Shown piece after piece: positions 58,075 through 64,000 of a DNA stretch of 64,000 nucleotides; the first letter of the stretch is position 1; each line of letters opens with the position of its first letter. This stretch comes from Dissulfurirhabdus thermomarina (lineage in GTDB: Bacteria; Desulfobacterota; Dissulfuribacteria; Dissulfuribacterales; Dissulfurirhabdaceae): NCBI RefSeq assembly GCF_012979235.1, contig NZ_JAATWC010000001.1:124001-188000 (forward strand). The letters are read 5' to 3'. The translations under genes and the position numbers were made by a program. The notes below the pieces were generated by a model. That model was given only the letters and a program-made list of their open reading frames with translations, was not told the origin of the DNA and did no database searches.

Positions 58075-59373
58075 TCAGGTGTCGGCGAAGACCCGGCCGA
58101 AGATGGTGTCCACGTGTTTCAGGTGATAGCCGAGGTCGAAGATGGCCTCGATCTCGGCGGGCGAGAGGTGGGCGGCGAGATCCGGGTCGGCGAGGAGCAG
58201 CTCTTTGAATTCGCCCTTGCCCTCCCAGACCTCCATGGCCCGGCCCTGGACGATCCGGTAGGCCTCCTCGCGGCTGACCCCCTTCTGCGTGAGGGCGAGC
58301 AGGACCTGCTGCGAGAAGATGAGCCCCTTCAGGAGGTGCAGGTTCCGGTGCATCCGCTCGGGATAGACCACCAGGCGGTCGAGGAGGCCCGTCAGCCGCG
58401 CGAGCATGAAGTCGGCGGTCACCAGGGCGTCCGGGCAGCTGAAACGTTCCACGGAAGAGTGGCTGATGTCCCGCTCGTGCCAGAGGGCCACGTTCTCGAG
58501 GGCCGGCACCACGAAGGACCGGACCACCCGGGCGAGCCCCGTGAGATTCTCGGAGAGGATGGGATTGCGCTTGTGGGGCATGGCCGAGGAGCCCTTCTGT
58601 CCCTTTCGGAAGGGTTCCTCCGCCTCCAGCACCTCGGTGCGCTGGAGGTGGCGGATCTCCACGGCGATCTTCTCCACGGAGCTTGCCAGGAGGGCGAGGG
58701 CGCAGAACATCTCGGCGTAGCGGTCGCGCTGGATCACCTGGTTGGAGGCCGGGGCGGGCTTGAGGCCCAGGCGCCGGCAGACGTAGGCCTCGACCCTGGG
58801 GTCCACGTGGGCGAAGGTGCCCACGGCGCCGGAGATCTTCCCGTAGGCCACGGTTTCGCGGGCGGCCTCCAGCCGGCGCCGGTTCCGCCGCATCTCGTCG
58901 TACCAGATGGCCAGCTTGAGCCCGAAGGTGACGGGCTCGGCGTGGATCCCGTGGGACCGGCCGATCATGACCGTGTCCTTGTGTTCCAAGGCCCGCCGGC
59001 GGAGGACCTCGAGGAGGGCGTCCATGTCCTCAAGGAGGATGTCCATGGATTGACACAGGCGCACCGCCATGGCGGTGTCGAGCATGTCGGAGGAGGTGAG
59101 CCCCCAGTGGAGGTAACGGGCGGAGGGGCCGACATGCTCCGCCACGTTGGTGAGGAAGGCGATGACGTCGTGGCGGGTCTCTTCCTCGATCTCGGCGATC
59201 CGGGCCACGTCGAAGCGGCCCTTCTCCCGGATGTCGCGGGCGGCCTCGGGGGGCACCACGCCGATCTCCGCCCACCCCTCGGCGGCCAGAGTCTCCACCT
59301 CGAGCCAGGTGCGGTACTTGTTCTCCTCGGTCCAGATGGCCGCCATGCGGGGGCGGCTGTAGCGTTCGATCAT
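58075..59373 (-). CDS. purB: adenylosuccinate lyase
   Basis: 432 residues from ATG 59373. Family signature [11 protein letters not shown] in the flexible catalytic loop, with [16 protein letters not shown] and [13 protein letters not shown] as the other two conserved regions. It works twice in purine synthesis: release of fumarate from SAICAR and from adenylosuccinate. The frame stays open upstream to 59724 without a ribosome-binding site; the chosen ATG gives the standard [14 protein letters not shown] start. The promoter at 59498-59526 leaves a leader of about 120 bases. Confidence 0.96.
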   Translation of the reverse strand: MIERYSRPRMAAIWTEENKYRTWLEVETLAAEGWAEIGVVPPEAARDIREKGRFDVARIAEIEEETRHDVIAFLTNVAEHVGPSARYLHWGLTSSDMLDTAMAVRLCQSMDILLEDMDALLEVLRRRALEHKDTVMIGRSHGIHAEPVTFGLKLAIWYDEMRRNRRRLEAARETVAYGKISGAVGTFAHVDPRVEAYVCRRLGLKPAPASNQVIQRDRYAEMFCALALLASSVEKIAVEIRHLQRTEVLEAEEPFRKGQKGSSAMPHKRNPILSENLTGLARVVRSFVVPALENVALWHERDISHSSVERFSCPDALVTADFMLARLTGLLDRLVVYPERMHRNLHLLKGLIFSQQVLLALTQKGVSREEAYRIVQGRAMEVWEGKGEFKELLLADPDLAAHLSPAEIEAIFDLGYHLKHVDTIFGRVFADT

Positions 59374-59497
59374 GGCGTCTTCCCGGTGGCGGCGGGGCGG
59401 TTGCCCGGACTGCCGGAGTCTCTGGAACCCGGCCGCGGCCGGGTGCCGGGCCGGCGGCGCGGCGGCTCGGGGACCGCTGCGGGCCCGGATGCCCGGC

Positions 59498-59526
59498 ACT
59501 ATAGCAAAGGGCCGGGGACGGAACAA
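59498..59526 (-). promoter_or_regulatory. purB promoter (sigma-70 type)
   Basis: The minus strand reads TTGTTC (59526-59521), a 17-bp spacer and TATAGT (59503-59498). It lies in the 320-bp gap (59374-59693) between purB and the divergent small ORF. On the plus strand of the same gap TTGCCG (59568) and ATAACG (59591) could form a weak promoter for that ORF. Confidence 0.6.
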
Positions 59527-59693
59527 GGCGGCGGCCTCCCCGGCCGGGCTCAGGAATTCCGGGCCGGTTGCCGATAAGAAGAATGAAGTCATAACGAGTC
59601 TAGAGTGGGGTGCCGCCGCCCACGGCCCTTGCGGCGTCATCGAGAACGGATCTTGCAAGGATGCAGACCGAGTGTCACGGCAGGGAGGCTGAC

Positions 59694-59873
59694 ATGAAAC
59701 GATCCTACTGTCACCACGGCGCACGCGACATCCTGGCCCATTACCTCTCCCCGTTGCACCTCTTCTCGCCGGTCATCCGGTGTGCCTGCCGGACACGATT
59801 CGCTCCGGTCCGCTGGATCCTCTGCGGCGTGGTCAGCGGCTACGACCGCATCTACAAGAGTTTCATGGTGTGA
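59694..59873 (+). CDS. small hypothetical protein
   Basis: 59 residues from ATG 59694, with a good GGGAGG 5 bases upstream. Cysteine-rich and aromatic, with HYLSPLHLFSPVIRC followed by a basic helical stretch and a C-terminal YDRIYKSF. The PLH segment recalls short conserved proteins of Deltaproteobacteria that I cannot name. Codon use is less GC-rich than in neighbours. The stop TGA at 59871-59873 runs into the left end of repeat copy E (TGATGGC), and the last codons ATGGTG belong to the candidate target duplication of that repeat. The original 3' end may therefore have been altered. Confidence 0.5.
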   Translation: MKRSYCHHGARDILAHYLSPLHLFSPVIRCACRTRFAPVRWILCGVVSGYDRIYKSFMV

Positions 59874-60016
59874 TGGCCTCGCGAAAGGTCTCCTGAGCGG
59901 CTGGCTGGGCAAAGATCGCCGGATGCAAGGCGCGAGGATGTCGAGGAAGGAGGCGTACGCTACGGTACGCCGCAATGAGACAGCATCCGAAGCCCGCGGC
60001 TTTTTGCGACGCCATC
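59872..60016 (+). repeat. dispersed palindromic element, copy E
   Basis: A 145-bp copy in the orientation of A and C. It runs from GATGGCCTCGCGAAAGGTC to GGCTTTTTGCGACGCCATC, with AAAGATCGCC, GCAAGGCGCGAGGATGTCG and CATCCGAAGCC. The central palindrome is GGCGTAC-GCTACG-GTACGCC. It is flanked by ATGGTGT (59865-59871) and ATGGGGT (60017-60023), six of seven bases alike. Confidence 0.85.
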
Positions 60017-60310
60017 ATGGGGTGGCGGCATAACGGTTGTGGGCGTGGTCCGTGCTTCGCTGCGATGACGTCGCGACGTGCCGGCTGCCTGGGAGGCGCC
60101 GCCCGCCCCCCGGCGTTCTGGACGTGGTGTTTCGTTCCTCGAGGTCTTCGTGGTTCGTTCTTTTCCGGCGTCGCCGCCCGGCGGGCCGGTTGCCCTGATG
60201 GCCACAGGCTGGAGCGGTCACCGGGGAATCGCCGGGGCAGGTGCCCCAATTTTCAGGGTCCCCGGTGGGCGCCCGGTTCAAATCCCACAGCCCGGATGCT
60301 ATCCTGAGGC
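60017..60310. other. gene-poor gap between repeat E and rlpA
   Basis: No convincing gene or promoter. A T-arm-like segment GGTTCAAATCCCAC at 60271-60284 is not part of a foldable tRNA. A GC-rich palindromic patch (GGGGCAGGTGCCCC, 60234-60247) is of unknown meaning. Confidence 0.5.
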
Positions 60311-61129
60311 ATGTCGTCGCTTATCCGTATGGCCCGGCAGGTGGTTTTTTTCTTTGCGGCGACCGTGCTCGCCGCCGGCCCGGCCGGATGCGGCTACACC
60401 CGGCCGGGCGCCGGGGCGGCCGTGGAGGTCTTGCCGGGTGGCGACACCGGGACCCAGCGCCCCTACCGCGCCTTCGGCAAGGTCTACCGGCCCCTGGCCT
60501 CGGCCCGGGGCTACCGCGCCGAGGGGGTGGCCTCGTGGTACGGGCCGGACTTCCACGGCCGCCGGACCGCCAACGGTGAGACCTACGACATGCACGCCCT
60601 TACCGCCGCCCACCGGACACTTCCCATGGGTACCCGGGTCCGGGTGGTGAACCTCGACAACGGGCGCTCGGTGGTGGTCCGGATCAACGACCGGGGGCCC
60701 TTCGTCCGCGGCCGCATCATCGACCTGAGCTACGCGGCCGCCCGGAAGCTCGGCATGATCGGCCCCGGCACCGCCCGGGTGCGCATCGAGGCCCTGGCGC
60801 CCGCCGGGCCCGCCCCCGGCCGGGGAGGGGTGACCACGGCCGGGGGCGGGCCGAAGGCGCCGCCGGTTTCCACTCCCTCCCCGGCCGCCGGCCCGGGCCG
60901 GGTCTTCTACGTCCAGGTCGCCACCTTCCAGGACCGGGCAAAGGCCCGGAAACTCCAGGCGGAGCTGGCCGCCACCTTCCGGGGGGTCGAGGTGGTGGCC
61001 CTCCGGCGGGACGGGGCTACCTTCTACCGGGTCCAGGTCTTGGCGGCCACCACCCTGGAGGGGGCGAAGCAGTTCGAGTCACAGCTGGCCCGGATGGGCT
61101 ACGAGGCCGCCTTCGTGGTCCGGCGGTGA
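60311..61129 (+). CDS. rlpA: RlpA-like septal lytic transglycosylase lipoprotein with SPOR domain
   Basis: 272 residues. A lipobox (GPAGC, Cys about 27) marks an outer-membrane lipoprotein. The RlpA double-psi beta-barrel (about 70-160) has [19 protein letters not shown] and the catalytic-site [11 protein letters not shown] proline-rich linker leads to a C-terminal SPOR domain (about 195-270, [16 protein letters not shown]) that binds denuded septal peptidoglycan. It starts at ATG 60311 with a poor Shine-Dalgarno; ATG 60329 is a possible alternative. The gene stands alone. Confidence 0.93.
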   Translation: MSSLIRMARQVVFFFAATVLAAGPAGCGYTRPGAGAAVEVLPGGDTGTQRPYRAFGKVYRPLASARGYRAEGVASWYGPDFHGRRTANGETYDMHALTAAHRTLPMGTRVRVVNLDNGRSVVVRINDRGPFVRGRIIDLSYAAARKLGMIGPGTARVRIEALAPAGPAPGRGGVTTAGGGPKAPPVSTPSPAAGPGRVFYVQVATFQDRAKARKLQAELAATFRGVEVVALRRDGATFYRVQVLAATTLEGAKQFESQLARMGYEAAFVVRR

Positions 61130-61153
61130 ACCCGGCCGGCGCGGCGTCCGCGC

Positions 61154-61182
61154 TTGACAGCCGGCCCGGCGGGGCGTAGTCT
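61154..61182 (+). promoter_or_regulatory. promoter upstream of repeat F and gspG (sigma-70 type)
   Basis: TTGACA (61154-61159), a 17-bp spacer and TAGTCT (61177-61182). A transcript from here would carry all of repeat copy F and a structured region before the gsp genes, a leader of more than 300 bases. Confidence 0.55.
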
Positions 61183-61205
61183 AACGTATTGAATTTTCAA
61201 AGATT

Positions 61206-61360
61206 GATGACTTCACAAAAAGGTCGCGCGCCATGGTGCCGCTTCGGATGTTCTCATCATCGCGGCGCGCCTAACTGCGCCTCATTCCTCGACATTCTCG
61301 CGCCTTGCATGTGGCGGTTTCTGCTGGCCCATCCACTGAGAGGATTTTTGTGAGGCCGTC
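61206..61360 (-). repeat. dispersed palindromic element, copy F
   Basis: A 155-bp copy in the orientation of B and D: GATGACTTCACAAAAAGGTCGC at one end (shown here as separate blocks GATGACTTCAC and AAAAAGGTCGC), CTTCGGATGTTCTCATCAT, CCTCATTCCTCGACATTCTC, GCGCCTTGCATGTGGCGG, ATCCACTGAGAGG and GGCCGTC. The central palindrome is GGCGC/GCGCC. No flanking direct repeat is evident for this copy. Confidence 0.82.
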
Positions 61361-61368
61361 CCAAACAA

Positions 61369-61474
61369 CTTGAGCCTATCGACGAGTTGCCGGCGCCGCA
61401 GATGGCCCGTCAGGGGGCGCCCCGAAGGGCGGCGGGGCGAACCCGCCCATGATCTCAAGTCCCAGGCGACTTGG
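61369..61474 (+). promoter_or_regulatory. structured leader upstream of gspG
   Basis: CTTGAG (61369-61374) can pair with CTCAAG (61454-61459), enclosing hairpins CGCCC-CGAA-GGGCG and GGCGGG-GCGAA-CCCGCC. CAAGTC (61456-61461) can instead pair with GACTTG (61468-61473). The two pairings exclude each other. No known riboswitch class is recognised. Confidence 0.35.
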
Positions 61475-61633
61475 CCCAATGCATCTCAGGGCCGCCACGG
61501 ATCCAGGAGGATGAGTGACATGGCTGCGACCCTCCATACCAACGCCCGGACCACCCCGAAAGTGCGTGCCGAGATCCCTCCGGCGCCGCCGGAGACCGGC
61601 CGTGCCCGGCGCCGGGCGGGCCTTGGAGGCGGC

Positions 61634-62071
61634 ATGCGCCGGCGCGCGCGGCATCCCTCTTTCCGGGCGCGGGCGGGGTTCACCTTCCTCGAGGTGATCG
61701 TGGTGGTGATCATCATCGGGCTCCTCGCCTCGCTGGTGGCCCCGAAGTTCTTCAAGCGGATCGGCCAGAGCCGGGTCAAGACGGCCCGGGCCCAGGTGGA
61801 GCTCTTCGGCGCCGCCCTCGATTCCTTCCGGCTCGACGTCGGGCGCTATCCCACCACCGAGGAGGGGCTCGAGGCCCTGCGCACCAACCCCGGCGGGCTC
61901 AAGGCCTGGGCCGGTCCCTACCTCCCCAAGGCGGTCCCCGCCGACCCCTGGGGGCACCCCTACGTCTACCAGAGCCCGGGGGAGCACGGCGACTACGATC
62001 TCCTCAGCCTCGGCCGCGACGGGGCGCCCGGGGGCGAGGGGGAAGACGCCGACATCGTGAGCTGGGAATGA
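61634..62071 (+). CDS. gspG: type II secretion system major pseudopilin GspG
   Basis: 145 residues from ATG 61634, with GGAGG upstream and a 15-residue basic leader. The frame is open upstream, and ATG 61520 with AGGAGG would give 183 residues with an unusually long leader. The prepilin site is G-FTFLEVIVVVIIIGLLASLV. The GspG-specific parts are AALDSFRLDVGRYPTTEEGL and DPWGHPYVYQSPGEHGDYDL. It builds the periplasmic pseudopilus of the type II secretion machine. gspE overlaps its end by 4 bp. Confidence 0.92.
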   Translation: MRRRARHPSFRARAGFTFLEVIVVVIIIGLLASLVAPKFFKRIGQSRVKTARAQVELFGAALDSFRLDVGRYPTTEEGLEALRTNPGGLKAWAGPYLPKAVPADPWGHPYVYQSPGEHGDYDLLSLGRDGAPGGEGEDADIVSWE

Positions 62072-63693
62072 GGCCGTTTCTCGGCGCGTTCAAGAAGGCG
62101 GCGGCCCCCCGGCCCCGGGCCGGGGCCGGGGCCCCGCCGCCTCCCGCCGGGCCGGGCCCGGGCGAGGCCGCGGCCGCCGATCTCTTTCCGCGGGTGACGG
62201 CGGCCGACTTCCCCGAAAAGCCGCCCCTGGTCAACGGCCTGCCGCCGCGTCTCATGCGCCGGTGGCAGGTGGTGCCCCTCGAGGTGAGCGAGGCCGAGGT
62301 CCGCGTGGCCATGGCCCGGCCCGGGGACCTCTACCTCCGGGAGATCCTGGCCGCCGTCTACGGGCGGCGGGTTCGCCCTCTCCGCGCCGAGCCCGACGAC
62401 GTCCTGGCCGCGGTCTATCGCTGGTACGAGGCCGAGGTGGACCTCGAGGGGGGCGGGGCCGAGGACGAGGCCGCCACCGACGACGCGCTCTGGGACGACC
62501 CGGAACAGCTCCGGGACCTGGCCACCGAGGCCCCGGTGATCCGCCTGGTGAATCACTTCATCGGCCAGGCCCTCGAGGCCGCGGCCTCGGACATCCACTT
62601 CGAGCCCTACCGGGACCACATGAAGGTCCGGTTCCGGATCGACGGGGTCTTGAACGACGTGGAGACCGTGGCCAAGAAGCTCCAGCCCGCCATCACCTCG
62701 CGCCTCAAGCTCATGGCCAAGATGAACATCGCGGAGATGCGCCTGCCGCAGGACGGGCGCATCAAGGTGCGCGAGGGCCGGCGGGAGGTGGACATCCGGG
62801 TCTCCACGCTCCCGACCCTCTTCGGCGAGAGCATCGTGCTCCGGCTCCTCAACCGCGAGGAAGTGCGCTTGGACCTCGAGACCCTCGGGCTCCCGGGGGA
62901 CGTCCGGGCTTCCTTCGAGCGGGCCATCCTCCGGCCCCACGGCCTGGTGCTGGTCACCGGCCCCACCGGCAGCGGCAAGACCACCACCCTCTACGCGGTG
63001 ATCCACCGGATCAACCAGCCGGAGAAGAAGATCGTCACCGTGGAGGACCCGGTGGAATACCAACTCGACGGCGTCAACCAGATCCAGGTCCGGCCCCGGA
63101 TCGGGCTCACCTTCGCCTCGGCGCTCCGGACCATCCTCCGCCAGGACCCGGACGTGATCCTCGTGGGGGAGATCCGCGACGCAGAGACCGCGGAGATCGC
63201 CGTCCAGTCGGCCCTCACCGGCCACCTCGTCTTCTCCACCCTGCACACCAACGACGCGGCCAGCGCCGTGACCCGCCTCCAGGAGATGGGAGTGGAGCCC
63301 TACCTCCTGTCGTCGTCCCTGCTCGGCGTCCTGGCCCAGCGGCTCGTCCGTCGCGTCTGCCCCCGGTGCGGGGCACGGGAGCCGCTGGCGCCGGAACTGC
63401 GCGCGGAGATGGCCGAGGCCGTGGGTGCCGCCGGGGCGGAGATCCCGGGGGAGGTCGTCCGGGGGCGCGGGTGCCCGGAGTGCGCCCAGACGGGTTACCG
63501 GGGGCGGATGGGCATCTTCGAGTGGCTCGAGGTGGGCGACGGCGTCCGCCGACTCATCCTCCAGGAGGCCGACAGCGGGCGGATCGCCGAGGCGGCCCGG
63601 GCCGAGGGGATGCGTTCCCTCCGCCAGGACGGCCTCCGCAAGGTCCTGGCCGGGGAGACCACCCCCGAAGAGGTGATGCGGGTCACCCAGTGA
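62068..63693 (+). CDS. gspE: type II secretion system ATPase GspE
   Basis: 541 residues. The N-terminal region (about 1-150) has a Pro/Ala-rich start and an MshEN-like domain (RRWQVVPLEVSE). The ATPase core shows Walker A GPTGSGKTTTLY, Asp box, Walker B ILVGEIRDAETAEIA and the His box LVFSTLHTNDA. A four-Cys zinc module (CPRCGAREP, CPECAQTGYRGR) is typical of GspE/PilB. It powers pseudopilus assembly from the cytoplasmic face. Translation is coupled to gspG. The order gspG-gspE-gspF is unlike the common gspE-F-G. Confidence 0.93.
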   Translation: MRPFLGAFKKAAAPRPRAGAGAPPPPAGPGPGEAAAADLFPRVTAADFPEKPPLVNGLPPRLMRRWQVVPLEVSEAEVRVAMARPGDLYLREILAAVYGRRVRPLRAEPDDVLAAVYRWYEAEVDLEGGGAEDEAATDDALWDDPEQLRDLATEAPVIRLVNHFIGQALEAAASDIHFEPYRDHMKVRFRIDGVLNDVETVAKKLQPAITSRLKLMAKMNIAEMRLPQDGRIKVREGRREVDIRVSTLPTLFGESIVLRLLNREEVRLDLETLGLPGDVRASFERAILRPHGLVLVTGPTGSGKTTTLYAVIHRINQPEKKIVTVEDPVEYQLDGVNQIQVRPRIGLTFASALRTILRQDPDVILVGEIRDAETAEIAVQSALTGHLVFSTLHTNDAASAVTRLQEMGVEPYLLSSSLLGVLAQRLVRRVCPRCGAREPLAPELRAEMAEAVGAAGAEIPGEVVRGRGCPECAQTGYRGRMGIFEWLEVGDGVRRLILQEADSGRIAEAARAEGMRSLRQDGLRKVLAGETTPEEVMRVTQ

Positions 63694-63767
63694 CGAGGGG
63701 GGCCGCCGCCGAGGTGCCGCCATGAAGCACACGCCATCCCTCCGCGGGCGGGAGTGAGCGTTCCGCC

Positions 63768-64000
63768 GTGCCGACCTTCTCCTACGAGGCCATCGACGGG
63801 CAGGGCCGCCGCGTCCAGGGGACCGCCGTGGCCGCCGATCGGGGCGCCGCGGCGGCGGAACTGGCGGAGCGGGGCCTCCAGCCCATCCGGCTCCGGCGCC
63901 TGCCCGCCGTCCTCGGGGTCCGGCGCCCGGCCCGGCCCGCTCTCTCCGCCGAGGAACTCTTCCGCATGACCAAGGAGCTGGCGGATCTCCTCGCGGCCGG
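63768..64000 (+). CDS. gspF: type II secretion system inner-membrane protein GspF, N-terminal part (truncated by window edge)
   Basis: The frame begins at GTG 63768 and is open to the end of the window (77 residues). The N-terminus PTFSYEAIDGQGRRVQGT and the later LSAEELFRMTKELADLLAAG are typical of GspF, the platform protein of the inner membrane. It follows gspE after 74 bp. Only the first cytoplasmic domain begins here. Confidence 0.85.
   Translation, partial: MPTFSYEAIDGQGRRVQGTAVAADRGAAAAELAERGLQPIRLRRLPAVLGVRRPARPALSAEELFRMTKELADLLAA

Noticed and set aside
60225-60300. tRNA-like segment with GGTTCAAATCCCAC before rlpA
   Set aside because: The T-loop TTCAAAT is not bracketed by a 5-bp stem (the pairing GTGGG lies 7 bases too far upstream), and no acceptor, D or anticodon arms fold around it. 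selC was considered and also does not fit.
61361-61520. Cyclic di-GMP (GEMM) riboswitch before gspG
   Set aside because: The conserved GEMM core and tetraloop-receptor sequences are not present; only generic GC hairpins are seen.

Overview
The window is a very GC-rich, densely packed bacterial chromosome segment. It has no rRNA, tRNA, CRISPR array or prophage that I can recognise. The gene content points to a strictly anaerobic, sulfur-metabolising member of the Desulfobacterota (former Deltaproteobacteria). The evidence is a Flx-Hdr electron-bifurcation type cluster, a four-subunit 2-oxoacid:ferredoxin oxidoreductase, a selenocysteine system (selA), DsrK/HmcF-like Fe-S chemistry, type IV pilus genes and type II secretion genes. 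The genus is inference and cannot be fixed from this window.

Layout. 1-7214 (minus strand): lepA, lepB, pyrB, pyrC, pilR and the start of pilS. 7491-14017 (plus): pilM-N-O-P, an unusual stand-alone STN+TPR protein and an MshL/PilQ-type secretin. 14169-22096 (plus): nikR, gyrA, gpsA, a universal stress protein, a UPF0280 protein, a metallo-beta-lactamase-fold protein, a DUF2914 protein and a Cys-rich YkgJ-like protein. 22125-29798 (minus): a hdr(CB fused)-hdrA-flxD-flxC-flxB-flxA operon. 29992-35874 (plus): rnr, ligA, a diguanylate cyclase, acylphosphatase and a lipoprotein. 36081-45788 (plus): a chemosensory operon cheY-cheB-cheR-mcp-cheA-cheW extended by a DnaJ-like gene and a degenerate EAL-HDOD gene. 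45772-47139 (minus): a radical SAM protein. 47460-49350 (plus): pepP-tatC. 49403-53198 (minus): a type IV pilin and porGDAB. 53355-56680 (minus): selA and a coupled TPR gene. 56679-57152 (plus): rlmH. 57179-59373 (minus): a NifU-like scaffold, pyrE and purB. 59694-64000 (plus): a small ORF, rlpA, gspG, gspE and the start of gspF.

Two observations stand out. First, the gene that opens the hdr/flx operon carries an in-frame TGA exactly where DsrK/HmcF-type proteins have the Cys of their ECGH motif. A SECIS-like hairpin lies at the right distance downstream, and selA lies 26 kb away in the same window, so I read it as a 414-residue selenoprotein with Sec241. Second, six copies of a 145-187 bp palindromic element with terminal inverted repeats (GATGGC...GCCATC) are scattered between genes. 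Five of them are flanked by 5-7 bp direct repeats, which suggests a mobile MITE-like family. In two copies the duplicated target contains the start codon of the downstream gene, and the element end may supply its ribosome-binding site; in two others the element abuts or forms a stop codon.

Likely promoters with 17-18 bp spacers are visible for lepA, pilM, nikR, rnr, the radical SAM gene, por and purB. Those of lepA and rnr place the predicted transcription start on the ATG itself, which suggests leaderless mRNAs.
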